Origin: CAMBRQ01 sp945870325
GTDB taxonomy: Bacteria; Bacillota; Clostridia; Lachnospirales; Lachnospiraceae
DNA: 64,000 bases
Reading direction: 5' to 3'
Assembly: GCF_050313795.1 (NCBI RefSeq)
Contig: NZ_JBNPMC010000016.1
Span: 1 to 64,000 of the forward strand
In this document: positions 32,747-41,099 of the stretch, piece after piece
Layout: each line of letters begins with the position of its first letter
Numbering within the stretch: the first letter of the stretch is position 1
The notes under the pieces: generated by a model
The model's database searches: none
What the model saw: only the letters and a program-made list of their open reading frames with translations
What the model was told of the DNA's origin: nothing
Made by a program: the position numbers and the translations under genes

Positions 32747-34858
32747 CTACTTCAGGTATTGTTTCACTAACAGCGTCATGTTTTTTGGTAAGTCTTCCAG
32801 TTTTGTAATATCCAGAAAGCCATCCTGATAGATTCGCTTAATATTTTCCTTATCATCTCCGATTGCTGCAGCAAAGAGTTTGATCCCTTTTTTGGAATAC
32901 TCCTTTTTAATGCCACGCAGGTCGGCTTCTGCTTCAGTGCCGTAATAGCCGGTATCTGCAGGCTGTCCGTCAGAAATGATAATCAGAAGTTTCTGCTTTT
33001 CCGGACGTTTTGCCAGATGCTCCGCCACAAAACGGAGAGCAGCACCATCACGATTTCCACCTCTTGCAGACATATCCATGAGCCGGTAGCGGTCTGATGT
33101 GTCGATAGAATCAAATTCTGCATAGGAATAAAGTTCTACGCCTCTGCCACCAGTTGAATGGCCATATATAGTAATGGGCACTTGAAGGCTCTGGCAGAAA
33201 TCATAAAGCACAATGGCCGTCTTTTTCGCATGTGTAATCCGGTCTCCCCAGCTCATTGATCCACTCTCGTCTACCAAAAGTCCTACTGCAAGTTTCTGCT
33301 CTTCAGAAGGAAGCCTGGTCCTGGTGAAAAAGGTTCCATCTTCGTGGTGCATTGCACGTGTATCCAGACGTTTTCCAAATTGCAGGTTCTTTAATTTTCC
33401 ACCCTCACTTTCTTCTTTTAAAAGCGGTGCGATAGACTTCTGCAGGCGTTTGGACGCCCGGATAAGCATTGGTGCTACGGCCTGATATGACTGTTTTAAA
33501 GAATCCGGTACATATGCCATTCGGTTGATTGTAACATGAACTCCGGTATGAGCATTTCCGTAATGGATATCGTTTGCTGCCTTCTGCAGTTCTTCGGTCA
33601 TTTCCTGTTGGTACTGTGTTTCTGCTTTCTCTGTAGCGATGCCATTCAGGATCCGGAACAAGTCGTTGGCAGACTTTTCATAACCGGTGCCAAGGTACTG
33701 GTGATTATAAGTAATTCCTGGATTATTTTCGTCAAGGATGGTATTCGTTTTCGCAAGTGCAATCCGGTTTCCTTCTTCGGCTACAACATCCTGGGCAGCC
33801 TGCGTTCTTTCCTGACGCATGGCAGGAGGAGTACACGGTAAGGGATTTGCTTTCTGTTCCTTTTTCCCTTCTTCAGCCTGCTTTGGCATAGTACCGCCTT
33901 TGCCAGAAGGCAATGGGGTGGCACCATGAATCTGGTTACCCAAAAGTTCCTCTAACATCTGACTTGCATCCGATGCAGAATGTTGCTCCATTCGTTCTTT
34001 TGTCTCTTCGATCAGAGGCTTGATGTATTCCCATAGAATAGCCACAATGTGATTAGAAGCGTGAAAACGGTCCTTTGTTTCATCTGAATAAATGGCAACA
34101 TCTACATATGGCATGCAATCTTCCAGATAATCCAAATAAGGACCTTTATAACCGGACAGGTTATTGATGGTTCCCGCCCTGCAGTATTGAAGCAGAAGAT
34201 TTGCCATGATTGCAAAATCAGAATACTTCTTTTCAATCTGACTCTGGATTGATGGCATTTGTTCACACATCCGCAGGTTATTCAGTTCAATCCCCCGGCG
34301 GAAAGTGCCCGGATGAGAAGTGCACATTCGTGCCTCTATATAGATGTCTTCCAAAATATTATTGATATGAGAGGCGCAGGATGCCAGAGTCAGGCAGGTC
34401 GCTTTATCTTTGCTATCCATAGCCTCCAGTATTTCTTCACAATTTGTCTGATAGGAAAATTCCGTAAAGGAAGGATTGGATGGGTAGAAGGCACCTTTTT
34501 CTATGTTGCCAAGATACAGCCCTAGGGCTGTAAAATCTGAGAACAGCAGGTGCGCAGTCTCATGCCCGTTGAATCCGACAAGGCTTTCGGAACGGAGATA
34601 CCGGGAAGGAAAACTCTGGGTGATTTCATTTGCAGCATTGATATGGATTTTATAGTTATCCGTATGTGCAATGCCTGCGTCTGCCCGGGCATTCCATTCC
34701 ATCAGAGTCTGAAGACCTTGACGGTAGCGGCTGGTAGCCGCTTTCGCCATAGAGGTCAGGTATTTCTGGTAAGCAGATGAGGTGAACAGTTCCTTGTCAC
34801 TGATGGCAAGTTCCTGATCCCGAATCATCTGTTTTAATTTTTTCTGGTTGCTATTCAA
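32747..34858 (-). CDS. VWA-domain protein (CobT/MoxR-partner type)
   Basis: A 703-residue cytosolic protein. The C-terminal 190 residues are a von Willebrand A domain with the MIDAS motif DESGS (about residue 531) and further KLLIIISDGQPAD. The N-terminal 450 residues contain GHETAHLLF, an HExxH-like pattern (HETAH), which could be a zinc site. The middle is polar and low in complexity (HGATPLPSGKGG, QAEEGKKEQKANPLP). VWA proteins of this layout work with MoxR/AAA ATPases, and one is encoded two genes upstream. The pair probably remodels a protein complex during transfer. Confidence 0.82.
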   Translation of the reverse strand: MNSNQKKLKQMIRDQELAISDKELFTSSAYQKYLTSMAKAATSRYRQGLQTLMEWNARADAGIAHTDNYKIHINAANEITQSFPSRYLRSESLVGFNGHETAHLLFSDFTALGLYLGNIEKGAFYPSNPSFTEFSYQTNCEEILEAMDSKDKATCLTLASCASHINNILEDIYIEARMCTSHPGTFRRGIELNNLRMCEQMPSIQSQIEKKYSDFAIMANLLLQYCRAGTINNLSGYKGPYLDYLEDCMPYVDVAIYSDETKDRFHASNHIVAILWEYIKPLIEETKERMEQHSASDASQMLEELLGNQIHGATPLPSGKGGTMPKQAEEGKKEQKANPLPCTPPAMRQERTQAAQDVVAEEGNRIALAKTNTILDENNPGITYNHQYLGTGYEKSANDLFRILNGIATEKAETQYQQEMTEELQKAANDIHYGNAHTGVHVTINRMAYVPDSLKQSYQAVAPMLIRASKRLQKSIAPLLKEESEGGKLKNLQFGKRLDTRAMHHEDGTFFTRTRLPSEEQKLAVGLLVDESGSMSWGDRITHAKKTAIVLYDFCQSLQVPITIYGHSTGGRGVELYSYAEFDSIDTSDRYRLMDMSARGGNRDGAALRFVAEHLAKRPEKQKLLIIISDGQPADTGYYGTEAEADLRGIKKEYSKKGIKLFAAAIGDDKENIKRIYQDGFLDITKLEDLPKNMTLLVKQYLK

Positions 34859-34878
34859 TTTTAATTCGTCCTTTCTTT

Positions 34879-35142
34879 TTAAAATAATTTTTCAGTCAAA
34901 AGCTCTTCCATGGTGTATCCAAAATAGACTGCCAGATGGTAGACCACAAATACGGGTGGAAAGCCTCTTCCTAATTCATACTTACGGTAAGATTTTGTTG
35001 GAATATGCAGAATCCTTGCCAGGGTTTTCTGGGAAAGATTCCAGCGTGGTAGTTTCCGCAGATAATGGATATTTGCGGAGAAAATATCCAGCATATCTTC
35101 TTCTGTAATTTTTAAATTGTTATAAGGTTTTCTCTGTGTCAA
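34879..35142 (-). CDS. small XRE-type helix-turn-helix protein
   Basis: About 87 residues. The segment LSQKTLARILHIPTKSYRKYELG is a helix-turn-helix like those of the Xre family, followed by PVFVVYHLAVYFGYTMEELL, the usual end. I chose TTG 35142, which has GGAGG 10 bases before it and avoids overlap with the AAA gene; the frame is open upstream to 35268. It sits between the AAA and VWA genes and may regulate the operon. Confidence 0.65.
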   Translation of the reverse strand: MTQRKPYNNLKITEEDMLDIFSANIHYLRKLPRWNLSQKTLARILHIPTKSYRKYELGRGFPPVFVVYHLAVYFGYTMEELLTEKLF

Positions 35143-35155
35143 TGTACCAACCCTC

Positions 35156-36970
35156 CTATGCTGCGAGAATAGAATCCAGACAGCCGGTTTCCACTTCCGA
35201 ACGGCTTTCTGCGTCAGCAGATACCGAAGAAAGGATCGTGTAATGTGCAGCTTCCCGGACGTCACCACAGACCATATAGGACTGCACCCAGGAAATCAGT
35301 TCACGTACACCGCAGCATCCGTCTGTGATCAGATTCTCACTGCAGTATTCGGAAACAGCCTTGACGATCTGTGCCATAGTGCGGACCATTTTCTTATCTT
35401 TGCATCCGGTGATCCCGAGAACGCGCTGTACCAGTGTTTCTTCATCCGGCTCCTCCAGATCGATCACCAGATTCATTCTGGAAATGACAGACTGGTTCAT
35501 CTGTTTACAGCCTGCATAATCATTGTTGGTTGTAACAACGATGGTCGTATCCGGATGCCTCTTGATCACTTCTCCGTTTGGCAGAAATACACTGTTACAT
35601 CTGTCAAGAAGGGAATTGAGTCCTACTAAAACACCGGGGTTTGCGATGACCGTCGGCTCCTGAAGTTCCACCAGATAACCGTGTCGGATTGCCTCAACAA
35701 GAGGGGTATCTACGTATTTAAACTTCTGGTGGGAAGACTGGTTCTTATAATGCGCATGCATTTCATCAAAGATTGTGTCGATGAGCTGTTTGTATACCAC
35801 ATCCTCCGTCACCTCTTCGTCATAAATACCGGTCAGCTTCTGATAAGCAGTTGCTGGGTCTAACATGATATCCTGGAAAGATGGATATTCACTCTGAAGG
35901 CTGGATAATTTTCCATCCACGTCCGGAAGAATCTGACCGAGCAGATCAAATATCTCCGTATTGGCAGAGCAGGTAATGCAACGGTAGGGCAGATGTAAGC
36001 CAGCAGCAATCGCCTTGGCACCTTCTGTTTTTCCGGTTCCTGCAGGACCCCGCAGAAGAAAATTCCGCATAGGTGAAACAGTATTTGTTGTCAATTTTGC
36101 ATGTTCACAGATCCGCTTGATCTCTGGCGGTATGATATACCATGGTTCCAGCGTTGGAACAGTAAGTTCTTCCTGGGGAGTGAGTATCCGTGATTCAGAT
36201 AAGACGTATTTACTGATAAAGTCTTCTTTGGCAATGGATTCCGTGTTCCTTTTTGTGGTGAAACCGGGAATCAGCACTTGAAAAGTACCAAAGAGCGTAT
36301 TTGTAGGAGCGTAAGTACCCTGCTGTACTGCGAATGGTTTGAGCTTAGGAATAGCACCATTGGCAGGAGTATCATTGGGAATCCCGCCGGTAGAAAGAGA
36401 AGTTCCGTATCGTAATCTGCGATAGATATTGTCACAAAGGACGGCTGCAGTTTTCACGGCTTCTTCCATATCCGTATAACCATTGTCACGGTGCTTTTTC
36501 AACTCCTGATAATATTCGTTAAACTCGTCATCCTGCATAATGGTAGGGAGAAGTGCAAACAAAAGTGCAGCTCCGCTGTTCTTATCTTCCTTCAAAAGAT
36601 ATTGGTCGGCTGTTGTTTCGGAATCTATTGGTTTGGGATAAATACCGGCAATGAATTTTCCGTTTGTCCGGTTATAGATCACCACATGCAAATCTCCGGT
36701 TTTGCTGGGATATTCCGCTATTGTATAATTATTCCCCTGGCTGCCAATTGCCCCGAGTTCTTCAGAAGCGGTTCCACCGGGCGGATTTTCCAGTTCCATG
36801 TATGCAAGAATCGCCCGGAGCGTGGACGCATGAAGTGTCGAACGTTTCTGAGGCTGTGTGCAGTATTTGGAATAGACATCCTTCCTGATGGGATCATCCG
36901 TATAATCTTCAAAAGGTTCCGGAAGTTTTCGCTTGAAAGACCAGTTACTGATCAGGTTTCCATTTGGCAT
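35156..36970 (-). CDS. MoxR/AAA_5-type ATPase
   Basis: A 604-residue ATPase. Walker A is GPAGTGKT (about residue 312), preceded by MRNFLLRG. Later come the AAA parts VVTTNNDYAGCKQMNQSVISRM with the Arg finger region and DLEEPDEET. The N-terminal 270 residues are specific to this type and unnamed. MoxR-like ATPases act with VWA proteins to load or remodel partners, and the VWA gene follows after one small gene. Such a pair with ssb in an ICE suggests work on the transferred DNA or on the relaxosome, which is inference. Confidence 0.85.
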   Translation of the reverse strand: MPNGNLISNWSFKRKLPEPFEDYTDDPIRKDVYSKYCTQPQKRSTLHASTLRAILAYMELENPPGGTASEELGAIGSQGNNYTIAEYPSKTGDLHVVIYNRTNGKFIAGIYPKPIDSETTADQYLLKEDKNSGAALLFALLPTIMQDDEFNEYYQELKKHRDNGYTDMEEAVKTAAVLCDNIYRRLRYGTSLSTGGIPNDTPANGAIPKLKPFAVQQGTYAPTNTLFGTFQVLIPGFTTKRNTESIAKEDFISKYVLSESRILTPQEELTVPTLEPWYIIPPEIKRICEHAKLTTNTVSPMRNFLLRGPAGTGKTEGAKAIAAGLHLPYRCITCSANTEIFDLLGQILPDVDGKLSSLQSEYPSFQDIMLDPATAYQKLTGIYDEEVTEDVVYKQLIDTIFDEMHAHYKNQSSHQKFKYVDTPLVEAIRHGYLVELQEPTVIANPGVLVGLNSLLDRCNSVFLPNGEVIKRHPDTTIVVTTNNDYAGCKQMNQSVISRMNLVIDLEEPDEETLVQRVLGITGCKDKKMVRTMAQIVKAVSEYCSENLITDGCCGVRELISWVQSYMVCGDVREAAHYTILSSVSADAESRSEVETGCLDSILAA

Positions 36971-36988
36971 AGTATTTCTCCTCCTTTT

Positions 36989-37765
36989 TTACATCCAGGA
37001 TAATTCCAGGGTGCCTTCGTTTTCTTTTGCATTCAGCTCATCACGGATAAAAATATCTGTGAGAGCTGCCCAGTAGTTTTGGGGCGGAAAATGCTCGAAA
37101 GTACCTTTGATTTCCTTGGAATCTCCATTTTTGATAAATATTTCTCCATTTTCGCTGATAAATAATTTTTGATGTCCTCTTGCCTGCAGATCTCCAATCA
37201 GATTGGAGAGTAATGGCTTGCCAATTAGGGTATACCAAGACTGGGGATCCACCTGACCGATGGAATCAGTGCCTGCAGGTTCCGACTTTGGCTTTAATGA
37301 TTCTATCGTCATCATAGAAAGTACCAGTTCTCCATAACAGTCCAGCCGGACTTCAGCAAAATTATATTCTTTCGTATGGAAGGTACGAATACGCAGGGCA
37401 TTTCCATTCAGAAGACTGTCTACAGTTGGTTCTTTAGTAAATTCCCATGTGGCATTCGGATAAGAGGACTTCAGTTTCCCTGTAATCTGGTAACTGATCT
37501 GTCTCCAGAGCAGAGTTTCCATATCGGTGATACCGTCTGGATTCCCAGAGGAATATGCTGACTTTCGTTTGAGTGCCGGAGATGGGATGCGGGGAAGACG
37601 CGGGACAATCAGGAAGAGGAGACTTCCTAAAATACCTGCAAGTGCAATGCCCGCAATCACTGAGCGGTTTATATTATCCGGTACAAACAGTAATGACAGA
37701 AACAAAACGAGAACAACAGATTTTAATATTTTTAAACCTTTACTTTTTTTCCTTCGTACTTTCAT
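36989..37765 (-). CDS. membrane-anchored hypothetical protein
   Basis: About 258 residues: a basic start (MKVRRKKSKG), two adjacent membrane helices (ILKSVVLVLFLSLLFV and AGIALAGILGSLLFLIV), then a soluble domain of about 190 residues with strands such as LRIRTFHTKEYNFAEVRLDCYGELVL. I chose ATG 37765, which follows GGAAAGGAATC; the frame is open upstream to 37825 through the terminator. No family recognised. Confidence 0.65.
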   Translation of the reverse strand: MKVRRKKSKGLKILKSVVLVLFLSLLFVPDNINRSVIAGIALAGILGSLLFLIVPRLPRIPSPALKRKSAYSSGNPDGITDMETLLWRQISYQITGKLKSSYPNATWEFTKEPTVDSLLNGNALRIRTFHTKEYNFAEVRLDCYGELVLSMMTIESLKPKSEPAGTDSIGQVDPQSWYTLIGKPLLSNLIGDLQARGHQKLFISENGEIFIKNGDSKEIKGTFEHFPPQNYWAALTDIFIRDELNAKENEGTLELSWM

Positions 37766-37795
37766 TGTATGATTCCTTTCCTGTAAACAAAAAAA

Positions 37796-37831
37796 GAGGA
37801 ACCGCCATGCCCGATGGGTAAGCAATTCCTC
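37796..37831 (-). terminator. terminator between ssb and the next operon gene
   Basis: GAGGAACCGC (37796-37805) pairs with GCAATTCCTC (37822-37831) with one internal mismatch. Seven T residues follow on the minus strand. It lowers readthrough from ssb, so SSB is probably made in excess. Confidence 0.8.
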
Positions 37832-37851
37832 AACCTGTTATTTCTTTTGAG

Positions 37852-38559
37852 TTATCCGTTAAACGGAAGCTGGTCAGCCATGCCTTCCGGGATTCCCTGA
37901 AAACCGTCCCCGGTAAAGCCACTTTGCTGTCCATATGCCATGTTCTGTTGTGGATAATAGCTCTGCTGGTACATGTTGTTTCCAATCGGTCCAGAAGGTG
38001 GAACTGCATAAGAGTTGCCCTGTGTTCTGGCACCTGCGGTGTTTGGTATACCTGCATTTTGATTTCCAGCACCATTCATGTAGCCGCCTCCCTGAGCAGC
38101 GCGATTTTGATAACTGCCACTTCCTGGGGTAGCCGCACCTCCGTTGTTGTTATTAGGCATGCTATTGCCATTTTGATGATTTCCAGAATTTCCGTTATTC
38201 TCATTTTCCGGCTTGTTGGAAAGGCAAAACTGCCAGTCCTTGACATTAATTTTGGCTCCAACTCCTGGCTGCCCAGCCTTCTGTCCCTGCTGATAGAGAA
38301 ATGGATGGATTTCCAGATCTCCATAGACATAAATACAGGTTCCGGATTTTACACCGGCTTTGATCAGACGCTCTGCCAGGAACTTGTTAAAATAGCATTG
38401 ATAGAACATGGACTCGTATCCATTCTGACCATTTTGTGTGTTCTGGCTCCTCTGAGAGGAAGCAAGATCCAGACTGATGTACTCTGATCCGTTGTTCTTT
38501 CCTTGCTGCATGGCAGGATCCTTTGTTACCCTTCCCATAACATGAATAATTGCTGACAT
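37852..38559 (-). CDS. ssb: single-stranded DNA-binding protein
   Basis: A 235-residue SSB. The OB fold (residues 1-115) starts IIHVMGRVTKDP and contains FLAERLIKAGVKSGTCIYVYGDLEI. A long Gly/Asn/Gln-rich linker follows, and the tail ends MADQLPFNG. The PF tip resembles the DDLPF tip that recruits partner enzymes, though it is less acidic and not exactly terminal. It is longer than the usual chromosomal SSB, as is common on conjugative elements. It is the first gene behind leader B and would protect single-stranded transfer DNA. Confidence 0.9.
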   Translation of the reverse strand: MSAIIHVMGRVTKDPAMQQGKNNGSEYISLDLASSQRSQNTQNGQNGYESMFYQCYFNKFLAERLIKAGVKSGTCIYVYGDLEIHPFLYQQGQKAGQPGVGAKINVKDWQFCLSNKPENENNGNSGNHQNGNSMPNNNNGGAATPGSGSYQNRAAQGGGYMNGAGNQNAGIPNTAGARTQGNSYAVPPSGPIGNNMYQQSYYPQQNMAYGQQSGFTGDGFQGIPEGMADQLPFNG

Positions 38560-38653
38560 AAAAATTCTCCTTTCTGCCTCTTAGGGCTTTAAAATAATAA
38601 AAATGAATAAAAGAATAGGAAACCTGTATACCAGATTTCCCATAAATAAAAAA

Positions 38654-38763
38654 AGAGCCATTAAGTGACCGCATAATACGGCTATCCTAATGACTCTAAT
38701 TTCCAACATAAACTTACGTGTGTTCTGGAAGAATGGTCCAGACTCCCTTTAGGGGATAACACA
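38654..38763 (-). ncRNA. structured leader RNA, copy B
   Basis: On the minus strand a GTGTT/AACAC stem (outer limits near plus 38717-38763) encloses two hairpins (CCC/GGG and TCTGGA/TCCAGA). Then follow the block AGTTTATGTT and a terminator stem: AGAGCCATTA (38654-38663) with TAATGACTCT (38688-38697), inner CCG/CGG hairpin, and seven T residues. The same order and the same stem mismatch occur in copy A at 23572-23682, although the inner hairpins differ. It lies between promoter and ssb and would attenuate ssb. Confidence 0.6.
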
Positions 38764-38782
38764 AAAACTCAAGTACAGTATT

Positions 38783-38832
38783 ATAGTAACACAAGATATA
38801 GTAAGTGTCAATGAACGAAATGCTATATATTG
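38783..38832 (-). promoter_or_regulatory. promoter and operator of leader B (ssb operon)
   Basis: On the minus strand TTGACA (plus 38806-38811) is followed after 17 bp by TACTAT (38783-38788), with TATAAT slightly further on. CTATATATTG (plus 38823-38832) lies 17 bases from the start of the -35 element, as in copy A. Sequence identity between the copies continues through the spacer (CTATAT, then GTGTTA). Confidence 0.65.
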
Positions 38833-38857
38833 GTTTCGGAGGAGAATCTACTACATA

Positions 38858-39679
38858 TTGAACTATGAAAAAACAAAAGTATATAGTACAATAGAATTTA
38901 CAAATAATAAATCAGAAAAGAGTAAATATATGACATATGATAAAATGCAATTATTTATAAAACCATTACCTGCATCAGTAATAATTAAAAATTATATAGA
39001 GGGACATCCGATTGATTGTGAAGAATATTTAACAGAATTCGTTAATTTTTCTAAATTGAAAAAGGATAAAGGAAATGAAACCTTCATCTTAAGAAAACAT
39101 TGTGAACAAAGTCAGAAACAAAGTGATATTTATAATTCTTTTTATGAGTTAGATTTTAAGATATTAGTAGATACCCGATATATGGAAGCAAAAAGCACAT
39201 TGAGTAATTCAGTTACAGAACTTTGCCCAGGGGTTACACAAATTGGTCCTTCTAAATTTTCTGGTAGTAAAACTGCTTTTGATATAATAAAGTGTTTTCG
39301 AGGAAAAACAGAAGAGGATTTAAGAAATATCGAACAGGGATTATTAAAGCTTCCTGAAGGAAAGGTTATAAGACAGACAATGCAAAAGATATCTGTTAAC
39401 AAAAATATTATGTTTTTCCTTCCGTATGATTATTCATTTAAGAATCAAGAAACAGATTTTGAAGGTGCTAAATTAATTGCTGATTGTATTTCTAAAGATT
39501 TGAAAAGTTTATTAGCATATAGAAAAATGAAAGTAACAAAAGATACTTATATAGCATTTATATCAGAAAGATATTTTGTTATAACGGAGGAAAAAGAAAG
39601 TAGCCTCATTTTTTATGATATGATAAAAACAAGCGATAGTAGTTTATATAGTTTTTTGTATTCTGTTGGTAAACTGTAA
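38858..39679 (+). CDS. hypothetical protein in an A/T-rich insert
   Basis: A 273-residue soluble protein beginning at a TTG with GGAGGAG 13-19 bases upstream; an internal ATG near 38930 is an alternative. It mixes strands and helices (MQLFIKPLPASVIIKNYIEG, NIMFFLPYDYSF, YIAFISERYFVITEE). It is A/T-rich and on the opposite strand to the ICE operon, so it is probably a late arrival. It has no family I recognise; a phage- or defence-related role is possible only by location. Confidence 0.55.
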   Translation: MNYEKTKVYSTIEFTNNKSEKSKYMTYDKMQLFIKPLPASVIIKNYIEGHPIDCEEYLTEFVNFSKLKKDKGNETFILRKHCEQSQKQSDIYNSFYELDFKILVDTRYMEAKSTLSNSVTELCPGVTQIGPSKFSGSKTAFDIIKCFRGKTEEDLRNIEQGLLKLPEGKVIRQTMQKISVNKNIMFFLPYDYSFKNQETDFEGAKLIADCISKDLKSLLAYRKMKVTKDTYIAFISERYFVITEEKESSLIFYDMIKTSDSSLYSFLYSVGKL

Positions 39680-39704
39680 TTAGCTGTATTATAGATAAAG
39701 GGAA

Positions 39705-40049
39705 ATGACCATGCAAAGCAAACAAGAAGTAATTACATATTGTCATTCTTTTGAGCAGGTATACGAGGATTATCCATTCCACGATTCTAACTGGTGTGTG
39801 ATGCGCCATAAAGGGTCTAAGAAGACATTTGCTCTAATCTATAACAAAGATGGACATGTATGGATTAATGTGAAATGTGATCCGCAGTGGAGGGACTTCT
39901 GGCGAAGTACTTTTACATCGGTTGTTCCTGCATACCATATGAATAAGACACACTGGAATTCTATCATTCTGGATGGAACTGTCCCGGAGGAAGATATCAA
40001 ACGGATGATTGGTGAAAGCTATGATTTAACAAAGGGGAAGAAAGCATGA
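39705..40049 (+). CDS. MmcQ/YjbR-family protein
   Basis: A 114-residue protein of the MmcQ/YjbR family (a double-wing, CyaY-like fold proposed to bind DNA). Typical parts are WCVMRHKGSKKTFALIY, WINVKCDP, and PAYHMNKTHWNSIILDG followed by the helix DIKRMIGESYDL. It overlaps the next gene by four bases. Cellular role unknown. Starts at 39705 or 39711 are equally possible. Confidence 0.85.
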   Translation: MTMQSKQEVITYCHSFEQVYEDYPFHDSNWCVMRHKGSKKTFALIYNKDGHVWINVKCDPQWRDFWRSTFTSVVPAYHMNKTHWNSIILDGTVPEEDIKRMIGESYDLTKGKKA

Positions 40050-40489
40050 GGATTTTGGTAGATGCAGATGCCTGTCCGGTGGTATCTATTGTAGAGCATA
40101 TTGCGAAAAAATATCAGATATCAGTAATCTTACTGTGTGACACGAATCATATTCTGCAGTCTGATTACAGCGAAGTTTTGACAGTTGGAGCAGGAGCTGA
40201 TGCGGTAGACTTCAAGTTGGTCAGCGTCTGCCAGAAGGATGACATTGTGGTAACACAGGATTATGGTGTTGCTGCGATGATTCTTGGAAAAGGAGCATAC
40301 GGGATACATCAGAGTGGCAGATGGTATACGAATGAAAATATTGACCAGATGCTTATGGAGAGGCACTTAGCAAAAAAGGCACGAAATGCGAAAAAAAGAA
40401 ACCATATAAAAGGTCCAGCGAAACGTACCGCTGAAGATGATGTACGGTTTGCAGAATCGCTGGAAAGGCTGATTCATAAATATCGTTAA
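40046..40489 (+). CDS. YaiI/YqxD family (DUF188) protein
   Basis: A 147-residue protein of the YaiI/YqxD family, related to PIN/NYN nucleases: RILVDADACPV at the start, TVGAGADAVDFKLV, DIVVTQDYGVAAMIL and GRWYTNENIDQML. The acidic residues after strands 1 and 3 would form a metal site. The start overlaps the previous stop (ATGA). A set of tandem repeats and a terminator follow. Confidence 0.88.
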   Translation: MRILVDADACPVVSIVEHIAKKYQISVILLCDTNHILQSDYSEVLTVGAGADAVDFKLVSVCQKDDIVVTQDYGVAAMILGKGAYGIHQSGRWYTNENIDQMLMERHLAKKARNAKKRNHIKGPAKRTAEDDVRFAESLERLIHKYR

Positions 40490-40501
40490 GTGTAGGTCAG
40501 G

Positions 40502-40552
40502 ATGAAAGAATACATTATGAAAGAATACATTATGAAAGAATACATTATGAAA
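40502..40552 (+). repeat. three tandem 15-bp repeats
   Basis: ATGAAAGAATACATT is repeated at 40502, 40517 and 40532 without gaps, followed by a partial unit. It could encode a small peptide with three MKEYI units that ends at a TAA near 40577, but the ribosome site is weak. It may simply be replication slippage. Confidence 0.6.
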
Positions 40553-40589
40553 TATGAGTGTTACCATGTTAACTGGTAATATAAAAGAT

Positions 40590-40619
40590 GCCGTAGACAA
40601 GGAAGAACCTTGCTACGGC
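40590..40619 (+). terminator. terminator after the YqxD gene
   Basis: GCCGTAG (40590-40596) pairs with CTACGGC (40613-40619), with an inner CAAGG/CCTTG extension, and is followed by AATCCTTTT. A second small stem, TTACCA/TGGTAA, lies at 40561-40579. Confidence 0.75.
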
Positions 40620-40654
40620 AATCCTTTTGTGTTGATAAGTATATGAGAGCTGGA

Positions 40655-41089
40655 TCAATCTTTTGAGGGAGAACCCGAGGATAGCTCCTCGAATCCGAGC
40701 AAATTATCACTGATCCCCATACTTTCTTCCTCGTTATAAGGAGATTTGCGAAAATACATTCGGTAATAGTGCCCTTGAAGCAGTTTTACACTTTTATCTG
40801 TCGTGAACTGATATTCCCGGTCATCGGTTCCGATAAGATGAATTTGCTGTGTTTTCTTAAAGGCTGAAACTTCCCGTTTGCTGCAATATCCTTCCACTGT
40901 CAGGTAGGAACCGGAATGGATGAGATGGTACAGGCTGATACACCGAATCAGGCAACATACACCGATTACGAGGCTCATAATGAGAAGGATTTTATCTTTT
41001 GTCTGCATCCCGATGATGCATCCGAACAGTACACAAAAAAAGCCGATTGCCGCCTGGGCAACCAGCTTGGATAGTAATGGTTTTGGCAT
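40655..41089 (-). CDS. small membrane protein of the ICE operon
   Basis: About 144 residues with two membrane helices (QAAIGFFCVLFGCIIGM and LLIMSLVIGVCCLIRCISLY). A cytosolic beta-rich domain follows (YLTVEGYCSKREVSAF, DREYQFTTDKSVKLLQGHYYRMYF). I chose ATG 41089 after GAAAGGAG; the frame is open to 41281 inside the next gene. No family recognised; it is the last gene of the operon starting at 42814. Confidence 0.65.
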   Translation of the reverse strand: MPKPLLSKLVAQAAIGFFCVLFGCIIGMQTKDKILLIMSLVIGVCCLIRCISLYHLIHSGSYLTVEGYCSKREVSAFKKTQQIHLIGTDDREYQFTTDKSVKLLQGHYYRMYFRKSPYNEEESMGISDNLLGFEELSSGSPSKD

Positions 41090-41099
41090 AGTGCTCCTT

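Noticed and set aside
37924..38487. 187-codon plus-strand frame opposite ssb
   Set aside because: It is an antisense shadow of the OB fold and Gly/Asn-rich linker; no ribosome site and no recognisable protein.
40502..40552. CRISPR array candidate
   Set aside because: The repeats are 15 bp, adjacent and without spacers, so this is a simple tandem repeat.
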